This document shows, in pieces, positions 16,441 through 24,586 of a stretch of 55,221 nucleotides of DNA. Under the pieces are notes generated by a model that had not been told where the DNA came from, made no database searches, and was given only the letters and a program-made list of their open reading frames with translations. Numbering within the stretch: the first letter of the stretch is position 1; each line of letters begins with the position of its first letter. The translations under genes and the position numbers were made by a program. The stretch comes from Clostridia bacterium (GTDB taxonomy: Bacteria; Bacillota; Clostridia; Oscillospirales; Acutalibacteraceae): the NCBI GenBank assembly GCA_017625435.1, contig JAGAKX010000060.1:1-55221 (forward strand). The letters are read 5' to 3'.

Positions 16441-17680
16441 ACTGTATTCCGTTTTCGTCAAAATCAAATACTGCTTCGAGGGTGATGTTAAGCACCTTTT
16501 CGATGCATTCCGGGACGATTATTTCGGGAGTATCAAGACGGGTGTGATAATACTTGGCAGGTGCGGGGTCCATAGCAACAATTGCGGCTGCGGGAATGCC
16601 TGCCTGAGAAGCAGAGGCAGCATCGGTTGAACCAAGAGGAATTGCCGTTACGGGAATTGTCATACCGTGCTTTTCGCCGGCTTTCTTCAGGAGATTGCAC
16701 ACGCGCTCGTCGTTTTTAACCATTCCGGTCATATCCTTATTATAGATTGCCATATATTCCTCGTCGCGGATGGTATCAATGCTTATAAATACGGTTTCAA
16801 CGCCGTCGTTCTGATATTCGGGGTGAGCTTCAAAGAAAGCCTTTGAGCCTCTGATTCCTGCCTCCTCACCGCCTGCCATCATAGCAATAACCTCGGTGTT
16901 TTTGAAGGAGATATTGTTTTCCGTAAGGTATTTGAGTACGGCTGATGCGATATAACAGCCCGAAAGATTGTCAATTGCACCTTCAACATATCTTTTGTTG
17001 TTTGTGAATTTATATAATGCCCCGTAGGCAGGGAAGAATGCAAGCTGACCGAGAGCCATTTTCTTTGCAGTCTTCTTATTCTTTGAAAGAAGAGTTACTG
17101 CTGAGGTTGCAGCCGTATAAGCAAGACCTGCGAGAGCGGGACCTGCTACAATGAAGGAGCCGTGGGAACCAAGCTTATAAGTATAGGTCCACTCGGGAGC
17201 AGAGTCTGTGTGACCTGCAAGAATAATTCTTCTTTTTGTTTCGCCCGTTGCCTTCTTTACGGCAATAACATTGCCCGATTCCTTTTCCTTGAAGAAGGGA
17301 TCATAAACCTTTTTATATAAAAGGAATTCACTGACCATACCTGCAACACCGGCACCGATAAGTGCAAGAGAGCCGAGAGCCGCTTTTTTATTCTTATGCG
17401 AAGCTATCACGTTAAGACCTGCAGCAGCGGCACAGCAGGTACCTGCAATGGGAACAAAGGACATAAAGGCATCGGGATTTACCTTAAAGGTTTCGCGTCT
17501 TACCTCATCAGAGAATGCCTTTAATTCCCTGAGCATAGTCTCCTGAGCCTTCTTTTCGCTTTCCTCTCCGCAGGGACGGGGACCGTAGAGCTTACATATA
17601 TTCGTAATACCGTTTACCGTGAAATCGGTACAATCCTTTACTGTTGTTTTTGCATTTATGAGAGTATCCTGAAATTTCAT
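16439..17680 (-). CDS. M28 family zinc peptidase with internal membrane segments
   Basis: 413 aa. M28 zinc ligands and catalytic residues are visible: HTD (His157, Asp159), GAIDNLSG (Asp237), GGEEAGIRG (catalytic Glu272 and ligand Glu273), SIDTIRDEE (Asp302) and YYHTRLDTPE (His379). This fits a co-catalytic aminopeptidase. Unusually, hydrophobic helices lie at about 72-92 and 100-122 before the catalytic core and again at about 174-200, inserted between the first and second ligand. A membrane-associated enzyme is implied, though topology cannot be settled by eye. The start ATG is preceded by AAAGGGTG. It is probably a monocistronic gene. Confidence 0.85.
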   Translation of the reverse strand: MKFQDTLINAKTTVKDCTDFTVNGITNICKLYGPRPCGEESEKKAQETMLRELKAFSDEVRRETFKVNPDAFMSFVPIAGTCCAAAAGLNVIASHKNKKAALGSLALIGAGVAGMVSEFLLYKKVYDPFFKEKESGNVIAVKKATGETKRRIILAGHTDSAPEWTYTYKLGSHGSFIVAGPALAGLAYTAATSAVTLLSKNKKTAKKMALGQLAFFPAYGALYKFTNNKRYVEGAIDNLSGCYIASAVLKYLTENNISFKNTEVIAMMAGGEEAGIRGSKAFFEAHPEYQNDGVETVFISIDTIRDEEYMAIYNKDMTGMVKNDERVCNLLKKAGEKHGMTIPVTAIPLGSTDAASASQAGIPAAAIVAMDPAPAKYYHTRLDTPEIIVPECIEKVLNITLEAVFDFDENGIQ

Positions 17681-17772
17681 TGCAACGCACCCTTTTGTTA
17701 AAAGTATGTTAATATTCTACAACAAAAAAAGACATCAATCAATTGACAATATGTGAATTTTCAGGCTTTTTA

Positions 17773-17801
17773 TTGTATTTTTTTGTGCGGTGTGATAAAA
17801 T
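17773..17801 (+). promoter_or_regulatory. Likely nadE promoter
   Basis: TTGTAT (17773-17778), 17 bp, TAAAAT (17796-17801), 21 bp before ATG at 17823, which has a CAGGAGGC ribosome binding site. Confidence 0.5.
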
Positions 17802-17822
17802 GTCCGTCAGGAGGCTGATAAT

Positions 17823-18554
17823 ATGTTTGATGCAGTAAAGGTAAAGGACGCTTGCGTCTTATGGATAAGAGATTTTTTTGAGAAAAACGGTAAGGGCTGT
17901 AACGCGGTACTGGGTATTTCGGGCGGAAAGGACAGCTCCGTAGCCGCCGCTTTGTGCGTTGAGGCTCTCGGCAAGGACAGAGTTATAGGTGTGCTTATGC
18001 CCTCGGGAGTGCAGCACGATATTGATATGGCTTATCTTCTCGTAAACCATCTCGGAATAAAGCACTATGAAATAAATATCAAGGGTGCGGTTGATGCTAT
18101 AAAGGAAAGCATCGGAAAGGAACTGGAGCTTTCCGTACAGAGCAATACAAATCTTCCGCCCCGTATCAGAATGTCAACTCTTTATGCGGTGAGCCAGAGT
18201 GTAAACGGCAGGGTAGTGAATACCTGCAATCTTTCCGAGGATTGGGTTGGATATTCCACCCGTTACGGCGATGCGGCAGGTGATTTTTCACCTATGAGCC
18301 TTTTAACCGTTCAGGAGGTAAAGGAAATCGGAAGAGTATTAGGGCTTCCCGATGTGCTTGTGGACAAGGTGCCCATAGACGGACTTCAGGGAAAGACCGA
18401 TGAAGATAATCTCGGCTTTACCTATGCCGTGCTTGACAGGTATATCCGCACAGGGGAGATTGACGACCCTGCCACAAAGGAAAGAATCGACTACCTTCAC
18501 AGAATAAATCAATTCAAGCTTCAGCTTATGCCGGTTTTTGACCCCGGAATCTGA
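17823..18554 (+). CDS. nadE: NAD synthetase, ammonia-dependent
   Basis: 243 aa, the single-domain size of NH3-dependent NadE without a glutaminase domain. The PP-loop SGGKDSS (33-39) binds ATP; TCNLSEDWVGYSTRYGD corresponds to the conserved T-x-N-x-x-E...G-Y-x-T-x-x-G-D block that binds deamido-NAD and magnesium; DKVPIDGLQGKTDEDNLGFTY (split: DKVPIDGLQGKTDE and DNLGFTY) is the mobile substrate loop. It amidates nicotinate adenine dinucleotide to NAD+. It is flanked by unrelated genes and has its own promoter and terminator. Confidence 0.95.
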   Translation: MFDAVKVKDACVLWIRDFFEKNGKGCNAVLGISGGKDSSVAAALCVEALGKDRVIGVLMPSGVQHDIDMAYLLVNHLGIKHYEINIKGAVDAIKESIGKELELSVQSNTNLPPRIRMSTLYAVSQSVNGRVVNTCNLSEDWVGYSTRYGDAAGDFSPMSLLTVQEVKEIGRVLGLPDVLVDKVPIDGLQGKTDEDNLGFTYAVLDRYIRTGEIDDPATKERIDYLHRINQFKLQLMPVFDPGI

Positions 18555-18568
18555 ACAGAGTAAAGCTT

Positions 18569-18615
18569 AAAAGCACCCGTACAGACCGAAAAGGCTTGTG
18601 CGAGTGCTTTTTTGT
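18569..18615. terminator. Terminator after nadE
   Basis: AAAAGCAC/GTGCTTTT outer stem with an inner GTACA/TGTGC stem, followed by TTTTTGTG. It separates nadE from the convergent membrane-protein gene. Confidence 0.8.
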
Positions 18616-18616
18616 G

Positions 18617-19000
18617 TTATTCGTTTTTTCGTCTGACAGCTGTTACTGTTGCGGCGATGACGTATACAAAGGCTACGGCTAACACCACGAATGCCAATAT
18701 CATTGAAAGGTCAGTCGCTATAAAATGAAGAAGCATTGTAAGAATAATGAGTGCACTTGCCGTAATCATAATATACGGTAAACGTAGTCTGTGCCAATTG
18801 ATATAAGTAAGAATGAAGGCAAAAACAGCGGTTATTGCAAGAGAAATATAGCAGAAAACCATATTGCCGTGATATGCGAAAAACGGAATATAAAAAGGAT
18901 TCGGTAATGTACTGTAGCAGTAATAACCGATCAATGTGAATACACCGGATACAGTAAAAAAACATAAAAGTATGAGATTAGTAAATTTATTTTTTTGCAT
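18617..19000 (-). CDS. Small four-helix membrane protein, unknown
   Basis: 127 aa with four hydrophobic helices (about 9-28, 45-66, 72-93, 98-118) and Lys/Arg at both ends. No family recognised. It starts 19 bp after the stop of the phospholipase-like gene and is preceded by a GAGGTAAAAAT ribosome binding site, so the two are probably one operon. The gene and its neighbour are visibly more AT-rich than surrounding genes, suggesting separate acquisition. Confidence 0.7.
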   Translation of the reverse strand: MQKNKFTNLILLCFFTVSGVFTLIGYYCYSTLPNPFYIPFFAYHGNMVFCYISLAITAVFAFILTYINWHRLRLPYIMITASALIILTMLLHFIATDLSMILAFVVLAVAFVYVIAATVTAVRRKNE

Positions 19001-19019
19001 TATATTTTTACCTCACAAA

Positions 19020-19907
19020 TTAATTAGTTAATGTCAATCCGGCGTCTAAGGAGAAACGATAAAGCACCGCGGCGGTTTGATCAACTGCATATTCCATTAA
19101 TGTTTCTGCTATAACGTCCCAATGGCCTTGAAATAAAGAATTGTCTACATCGTCATAATATGTGTTTGAATATGCAGCAATATCAGGTACAATTGTTTGC
19201 TTATGTTTTGTCCTCATATCTGAATAATATAGACTGTTAGTTGTTTCTTTGCCATCGAGAAGTGTATCTATATTTGTAGAGCAGAAATTTTCATAAGCAG
19301 CATGTGCTATTGTCAGTATAGAAATTGTATGATGAGGTACTGTAACATCTTGTAAATAGTGCAAAGCCCGTCCAAGGTGTTCAGCTGCAAGTAAAGGATC
19401 ATTATTTCTCTGTGCATTTAAAGCTTTATCGTAATATTCTACAAATCTTTCGCTTGCAGATTTACCGCTATATAGTCCTTTGCCTGTGCGAGGTATGTAA
19501 AAGTGATCGGTATTCGATGCAGTATATGCTTCATCATCGATTAAATCTGGCGCAGCAGCGTAAGTGGATGCAATAAAAATTATTTCAAGTGCATCAGTAT
19601 TTGTTGCCCAAAAACCTTTATTGTTGGTTAGGCAAAGAAATGCTACCATTGTAACTGATGTATGTGTTAGGTTTTCGTCACTTGATTTGTATCTCATATT
19701 AGAATTTTCTGTAGAAGGAAAAATAGATTCTTTGTATTCATCAACAAGTTCTTTTTGTGCAGAAAAGGGTAATTCTAAAAATTCAGCAAGTGTTAAATTA
19801 ATATCATTACTTGCAGAACTCAGTTTTGTTGAAGCTTCAGAAAAAATAGTTGATGTTGCAGGTAATATTAATAAAAATGCCAAAAATATGGAAAGTACTT
19901 TTTGCAT
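19020..19907 (-). CDS. Secreted zinc-dependent phospholipase C-like protein
   Basis: 295 aa from ATG at 19907, which follows GGAGGA at ideal spacing; the frame extends upstream to 19952 without support. Residues 1-20 are a signal peptide. The trinuclear zinc ligands of the Bacillus phospholipase C / clostridial alpha-toxin / P1 nuclease fold can be lined up: His82, Asp121, His135, H-Y-L-Q-D (His183, Asp187), His193, and H-A-A-Y-E (His202, Glu206). The C2-like membrane-binding domain of alpha-toxin is absent. Activity on phospholipids is plausible, but nuclease or other phosphodiesterase activity is possible. A mini-ORF and hairpin lie upstream. Confidence 0.85.
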   Translation of the reverse strand: MQKVLSIFLAFLLILPATSTIFSEASTKLSSASNDINLTLAEFLELPFSAQKELVDEYKESIFPSTENSNMRYKSSDENLTHTSVTMVAFLCLTNNKGFWATNTDALEIIFIASTYAAAPDLIDDEAYTASNTDHFYIPRTGKGLYSGKSASERFVEYYDKALNAQRNNDPLLAAEHLGRALHYLQDVTVPHHTISILTIAHAAYENFCSTNIDTLLDGKETTNSLYYSDMRTKHKQTIVPDIAAYSNTYYDDVDNSLFQGHWDVIAETLMEYAVDQTAAVLYRFSLDAGLTLTN

Positions 19908-19964
19908 AACATATTCCTCCAATTTTAGTCTGCGTATTGTGCACATAAACAAATGCGTTTTTGC

Positions 19965-20024
19965 TTATGTGCGTGAAGAAATGATTTTAAGCAAGTACCT
20001 CATTTTAGAAAAAATAATTGTCAT
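19965..20024 (-). CDS. Upstream mini-ORF (19 codons) before the phospholipase-like gene
   Basis: ATG at 20024 is preceded by a strong GAAGGAGGAG ribosome binding site and encodes MTIIFSKMRYLLKIISSRT before TAA at 19967-19965. Its stop codon lies inside the first arm of a perfect 8-bp inverted repeat, GCACATAA/TTATGTGC (19941-19948 and 19965-19972). The structural gene starts 57 bp downstream. It could be a leader peptide that couples or regulates translation, or simply a decayed gene start. No amino-acid run is evident. Confidence 0.45.
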   Translation of the reverse strand: MTIIFSKMRYLLKIISSRT

Positions 20025-20207
20025 TGTTATTTCTCCTCCTTCCTCAATGTTATTATAAGTAAGAAATATTGTACGTATATTGGTAAACTGTTAAAAAATA
20101 TTCTAAGTATTACAAACAACGCAAAGTAAATTTGTATATTTTTGCCGTTGTTTTAGTTGTCTTTGTTTTGTTATAATTAATTTATAATCTGTTACGGAGG
20201 TTTTGTT

Positions 20208-21701
20208 ATGAAAACATTTTCCAAAAGTAAAAAAGCATTATCGGTAATTCTTTCTGCAGTTATCGTTATGCTTACAATGGTTCCTATGTTCGCAACGGCT
20301 AATGAAAAGAATTATATTATCACTAATCCTTACGAGGAAATTGACTGGGATACCTGGGGAGACTATAAAACTCAGCTTCACTGTCATACAAACGCATCTG
20401 ACGGCTTCCTTACAATTGATGAATTTGTGCGTATTCACTATGCTGCAAACTTTGATATTGTAGCTCTTACAGACCACGGTACAATAAACCAGGGCTGGAA
20501 CAATGAGCCTGAGCTTGTACCTCTTATGCGTCTCATTAAGAAGGAAAGAACCAATATGGCTGATGTTATTCCCATTCCTCAGGATGAGTACGAAGCATAT
20601 CTTGACGGTACAAATGATAATATCACTTATACAACCAAGGACGGCTATACACTTACAAGAACACACGAAAACGGTATGCTTGATGTTCCCAAGGGAATAG
20701 AGCTTAATATGGCAACTCCCATTGCGGACTGCCATCTTACAGGCTACTTCTCTGACTACGGTCAGGGACTTGCAGGTGTTTTCGGTGACTATGAGACTCC
20801 TTCAAAGGGTGTTATGGATGCAGGCGGTATTTCATATCTCTCCCACGTAGGTGAATACGTTTATACCGATAAGGATTCCGAGAAGTATGTAGGTCTGCCT
20901 GTTGACGATTACTATGCAACCAAGTTTGCAAGACTGTTTCTTGATTATCAAGGCTCATCTCTCGGTATGGGTATAAATTCCGCAACCGACGCACATACCC
21001 GCTGTGACAGAATTCTTTACGACCAGATTCTTCAGAAGACAATTCCCAACGGTGTAGTGCCCTGGGGCAATACCTTCGCTGATTCACACAATGAAAATGC
21101 CGTTAATGATGCTTATACAATGTGCTGGATGCCCGAGCTTACTCTCGAAGCCTTCAGAGAGTGTCAGGAAAAGGGTCAGTATTTCTCAATTTCCCATTAC
21201 TCAAACGGTGTAGAGCTTAACGGTATGGAAGAAATGCCCGGCTTCGTTGAGCAGGATGTTTACGATACAAAGGCTTATTGGCTTGACAATACTCCCGCAG
21301 TTACAAGAATCACAGTAAATCAGGATTCGGATACAATCACCGTTGAGGCTGAAAATGCAAATATTATCACTTGGGTTTCCGACGGTAATGTTATAAAGAG
21401 AGAGGAGCTCAAGGACGGCAAGGCAACTCTTGACCTTCACAATGACGAGCTGCTTCAGGATCCTTACCTTTACGTAAGATTCTATATTTCCGGTGACAAC
21501 GGAATCTGCTATGCTCAGCCTATGGTTCTGAATGTAGAGGGTGAGGAGTTTGCTCCCGTAACAGTACCCGAAACACACGATATTTCAACATTCTTAAGAA
21601 GCTTTGTAACTGTTGTTGATGCATTATTCTTCAAGTTCAATCCCATTATCTGGATGTTCAAGTATTTTGCCCTCGGCTACGACCCCATTGAAAGGCTTTA
21701 A
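20208..21701 (+). CDS. Secreted PHP-domain metal-dependent phosphoesterase
   Basis: 497 aa, signal peptide at 1-32 ending MFATA. The PHP metal motifs are plain: LHCHTNASDG (His58, His60, Asp65) and DIVALTDHGT (Asp89, His90), then the histidine/aspartate blocks CHLTGYF, YLSHVGEY, and SATDAHTRCD. A beta domain covers about 370-450. The last 40 residues contain a long hydrophobic stretch (SFVTVVDALFFKFNPIIWMF) that could be a membrane association segment. PHP proteins hydrolyse phosphoesters; an extracellular role in phosphate scavenging or glycan/nucleotide processing is possible. ATG follows ACGGAGG. Confidence 0.87.
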   Translation: MKTFSKSKKALSVILSAVIVMLTMVPMFATANEKNYIITNPYEEIDWDTWGDYKTQLHCHTNASDGFLTIDEFVRIHYAANFDIVALTDHGTINQGWNNEPELVPLMRLIKKERTNMADVIPIPQDEYEAYLDGTNDNITYTTKDGYTLTRTHENGMLDVPKGIELNMATPIADCHLTGYFSDYGQGLAGVFGDYETPSKGVMDAGGISYLSHVGEYVYTDKDSEKYVGLPVDDYYATKFARLFLDYQGSSLGMGINSATDAHTRCDRILYDQILQKTIPNGVVPWGNTFADSHNENAVNDAYTMCWMPELTLEAFRECQEKGQYFSISHYSNGVELNGMEEMPGFVEQDVYDTKAYWLDNTPAVTRITVNQDSDTITVEAENANIITWVSDGNVIKREELKDGKATLDLHNDELLQDPYLYVRFYISGDNGICYAQPMVLNVEGEEFAPVTVPETHDISTFLRSFVTVVDALFFKFNPIIWMFKYFALGYDPIERL

Positions 21702-21720
21702 TTTATTAATCAGGTACATT

Positions 21721-21749
21721 AAGGAGCTGTGAAAACGGCTCCTTTTTTC
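21721..21749 (+). terminator. Intrinsic terminator
   Basis: AAGGAGC ... GCTCCTT stem (21721-21727, 21738-21744) with a TGTGAAAACG loop, followed by TTTTCT, 20 bp after the PHP gene. Confidence 0.8.
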
Positions 21750-21758
21750 TGTATTCTA

Positions 21759-21812
21759 TTGACATAAAATCTAAACAGATTTATAATTAATAAGCAGTTA
21801 GTGTTTGCTAAC
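21759..21812 (+). promoter_or_regulatory. copA promoter with two candidate operators
   Basis: TTGACA (21759-21764), 17 bp, TATAAT (21782-21787): a perfect consensus. The spacer holds AATCT-AAAC-AGATT (21768-21781), a perfect inverted repeat. Just downstream is GTTAG-TGTTTG-CTAAC (21797-21812), a second inverted repeat resembling metalloregulator sites. A consensus promoter filled with dyads suggests repression relieved by metal. No copY or csoR gene is visible in the window. Confidence 0.7.
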
Positions 21813-21836
21813 CGATGCTGTGAAAGGAGTGTTTAT

Positions 21837-24335
21837 ATGAAACAGTTTGATGTTACGGGGATGACCTGCGCCGCCTGTTCCGCAAGAGTCGAAAAGGCTG
21901 TAAGCGGGGTTGACGGAGTTTCTGCATGTACGGTAAGTCTTCTTACCAATTCTATGACTGTTGAAGGAAATGCTCCCGATGATGCTGTTATAAAAGCCGT
22001 TGAAAAGGCAGGCTATAACGCGAAAATAAAAGGTGAAAATGTTTCCGGCAATCAGGAAAATGAGGGCAGAAAAGAAGAAAAAAAGCTGAAAATACGGCTT
22101 GTTGCCTCTGTTTTTCTTCTTATTGTGCTTATGTATTTTTCTATGGGATACACAATGTGGAGCTTTCCCGTGCCGGGCTTTTTAGAGGGAAATTTTGTCG
22201 GTATAGCAATTATTCAGACAGTTCTTTCTCTCAGCATTCTGATAATTAATAACCGTTTTTTTGTAAACGGTATAAAGGGAGTGCTTCATAAGGCGCCCAA
22301 TATGGATACACTTGTTGCTATGGGCTCGGGAGTATCGTTTCTTTATTCGCTTTATGTGCTTATTGAAACGGCTTGCTTTGTATCCCCCGATTCTTCATTA
22401 GCGGCAAAGGAGCTGCTTCATAACCTCTATTTTGAATCAGCGGCAATGATAGTGACCCTTATTACCGTGGGAAAAATGCTGGAAGCCCGTTCAAAGGGAA
22501 AGACTACCGATGCGCTCAAAAAGCTTATTAAGCTTGCTCCCGACAAAGCAGTAATAGAAAAAGACGGTGAGGAAATTACCGTAAAGGCATCGGAGCTTTC
22601 TGTGGGTGATATATTTATTGTCCGTTCAGGTGACAGAATTCCTGCGGACGGTGTTGTTACAGATGGCACGGGTGCCGTTGATGAATCCGCTCTTACGGGG
22701 GAGAGTATTCCCGTGGACAAAGCTCCCGGCGATACACTTCGTGCAGGTACCGTGAATTTCTCAGGCTTATTGAAGTGCCGTGTTACAAAAACCGGTAACG
22801 ATACAATGCTTTCGGGAATTATAAAAATGGTGTCGGATGCCGCTGCAACGAAGGCTCCCGTTGCAAAAACCGCAGATAAGGTTGCAGGTATTTTTGTGCC
22901 GGCTGTAATTCTTATTGCTTTGGTTACTTCGGTGATATGGCTTCTTCTCGGCGAAGGGGCAGGCTACGCTCTTCAAAGAGGAATTGCCGTGCTTGTAATC
23001 AGCTGTCCCTGTGCATTGGGACTTGCAACTCCCGTTGCGATAATGGCAGGAAGCGGTAAGGGAGCGTCCTCCGGTATACTCTTCAAGAATGCCGCAAGTC
23101 TCGAAAATGCAGGAAAAATAAAAATTGTCGCTCTCGATAAAACGGGTACCATAACGGAAGGAAAGCCTACCGTTACGGACATTATCCCGGCTGACGGTAT
23201 TAACGAAAAAGACCTTCTTGAGCTTGCAGGGTCTCTCGAATATGCAAGTGAGCATCCTTTGGGTAAAGCTGTTTTTGAAAAATCACAGGAAAAGGGAAGT
23301 GAGAGAAAAACAGCCGAAAGGGTAAATGTCTTCCCCGGAAACGGCATTGAAGGTGTAATTGAAGGCAAAAAAATCACGGGCGGCAGCTTTAAGTTTATTG
23401 AAAAGCGTGTTTCTCTGTCCGAGAATGTCAGAACTGTGTCGGAGAGCCTTGCAATAAACGGAAAAACTCCTCTGGTGTTCACAAGGGATAATGAATATCT
23501 CGGAATTATTGCCGTGGCAGACGTAATAAGAGATGATTCCCGTAAAGCAATAGAAAAAATGAAAAATATGGGGATTTACACGGTTATGCTGACAGGTGAC
23601 AATAAGCTGACAGCTGAGGCTATAGGTAAACAGGCAGGTGTCGATAAGGTAATAGCGGGTGTGCTTCCCCATAAAAAACAGGCTGTGGTTTCGGCTTTAC
23701 AGAAAAACGGGATTACCGCTATGATAGGCGACGGCATAAACGATGCGCCGGCGCTTATGAAGGCAGATGTCGGTATTGCTATAGGAAACGGCACGGATAT
23801 TGCTATTGATTCTGCCGATATAGTGCTGATTAACAGCAATCTGACGGATGCTGTTAGAACAATAAATCTCGGACGGGAAGTTCTTAAAACCATATATGAA
23901 AATCTTTTCTGGGCTTTCGGGTATAATATTATCGGAATTCCTCTTGCCGCAGGTGCTTTTACGGCTCTTCTCGGATGGAGTATGAATCCGATGTTCGGTG
24001 CAGCGGCTATGAGTATTTCAAGCTTTCTTGTGGTAACAAATGCCATAAGGCTCAATTACAGGAATCTCGATAGAATTCACAGATACAAAAAGCTTAAAAG
24101 AGTAGAAATAACGGAGGAAAAAACAATGACAAAGACTATGAAAATTGAAGGTATGATGTGTATGCATTGTGAGGCAAGGGTTAAGAAAACTCTTGAAGCA
24201 ATTGAGGGTGTCGAAGAGGCCTTGGTCAGTCACGAAAAAGGAACTGCAGTTCTTACTCTTTCCGAAAATGTGTCGGATGAAATTCTGACAAGCGCTGTTA
24301 CTGAACAGGATTATACGGTGCTCGGAATTGAATAA
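21837..24335 (+). CDS. copA: Copper-exporting P1B-type ATPase with N- and C-terminal HMA domains
   Basis: 832 aa from ATG at 21837, preceded by AAAGGAG; the frame extends back to 21801. An N-terminal HMA domain carries GMTCAAC (Cys 11, 14). Core motifs: TGES, the CPC copper motif SCPCALGLATP, phosphorylation site DKTGTITEGKP, SEHPLGKA, and MIGDGINDAPAL. Helices 7-8 have GYN and MSISS, the pattern for Cu(I). After helix 8 and a linker, a second HMA domain with GMMCMHC forms the C-terminus; its first Met is preceded by its own ribosome binding site. It pumps Cu(I) out of the cell at the cost of ATP. Terminators on both sides make it monocistronic. Confidence 0.95.
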   Translation: MKQFDVTGMTCAACSARVEKAVSGVDGVSACTVSLLTNSMTVEGNAPDDAVIKAVEKAGYNAKIKGENVSGNQENEGRKEEKKLKIRLVASVFLLIVLMYFSMGYTMWSFPVPGFLEGNFVGIAIIQTVLSLSILIINNRFFVNGIKGVLHKAPNMDTLVAMGSGVSFLYSLYVLIETACFVSPDSSLAAKELLHNLYFESAAMIVTLITVGKMLEARSKGKTTDALKKLIKLAPDKAVIEKDGEEITVKASELSVGDIFIVRSGDRIPADGVVTDGTGAVDESALTGESIPVDKAPGDTLRAGTVNFSGLLKCRVTKTGNDTMLSGIIKMVSDAAATKAPVAKTADKVAGIFVPAVILIALVTSVIWLLLGEGAGYALQRGIAVLVISCPCALGLATPVAIMAGSGKGASSGILFKNAASLENAGKIKIVALDKTGTITEGKPTVTDIIPADGINEKDLLELAGSLEYASEHPLGKAVFEKSQEKGSERKTAERVNVFPGNGIEGVIEGKKITGGSFKFIEKRVSLSENVRTVSESLAINGKTPLVFTRDNEYLGIIAVADVIRDDSRKAIEKMKNMGIYTVMLTGDNKLTAEAIGKQAGVDKVIAGVLPHKKQAVVSALQKNGITAMIGDGINDAPALMKADVGIAIGNGTDIAIDSADIVLINSNLTDAVRTINLGREVLKTIYENLFWAFGYNIIGIPLAAGAFTALLGWSMNPMFGAAAMSISSFLVVTNAIRLNYRNLDRIHRYKKLKRVEITEEKTMTKTMKIEGMMCMHCEARVKKTLEAIEGVEEALVSHEKGTAVLTLSENVSDEILTSAVTEQDYTVLGIE
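24126..24335 (+). CDS. Possible internal translation start: CopZ-like HMA chaperone
   Basis: Inside copA and in the same frame, CGGAGGAAAAAACA stands 8 bp before ATG at 24126. Translation from here gives a complete 69-aa HMA domain (MTKTMKIEGMMCMHCEARV...), the exact size and layout of a free CopZ copper chaperone. The ribosome binding site is as strong as that of any gene in the window. Two products from one gene, ATPase-fused and free chaperone, would follow. Alternatively the site is a fossil of a recent copA-copZ fusion through loss of the stop codon. Not shown by experiment. Confidence 0.5.
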   Translation: MTKTMKIEGMMCMHCEARVKKTLEAIEGVEEALVSHEKGTAVLTLSENVSDEILTSAVTEQDYTVLGIE

Positions 24336-24346
24336 TAATGCTTTAA

Positions 24347-24385
24347 GGAGATACCGTTTGTTGACGGTATCTCCGCAATTTTTTT
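24347..24385 (+). terminator. Terminator after copA
   Basis: GGAGATACCGT-TTGTTG-ACGGTATCTCC, an 11-bp perfect stem, followed by GCAATTTTTTT. Confidence 0.88.
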
Positions 24386-24520
24386 AATTATTCCGCAATC
24401 TTTAATAAGACTTTAACATTTGTATGATATAAAGTAAACAATGTGTTGAGAAAATAACAGAGTTTGCATCGGTTTGTCCTGAAAGTGTAGTTTTTTGTAC
24501 AAAATACAGACTTTTGTCTC

Positions 24521-24549
24521 TTGAAACAAAAATACACTTGTGATAAAAT
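24521..24549 (+). promoter_or_regulatory. Promoter of the C/A/T/PPTase operon
   Basis: TTGAAA (24521-24526), 17 bp, TAAAAT (24544-24549), 37 bp before ATG at 24587. This also argues against a translation start further upstream in the same frame. Confidence 0.65.
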
Positions 24550-24586
24550 TAAAATGTTAAAATATTTTCAAAAAGAGGTAATTGTT

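Noticed and set aside
22427..24055. Several long minus-strand open frames inside copA
   Set aside because: They have no ribosome binding sites or domain features and mirror the biased codons of the ATPase; they are antisense shadows.
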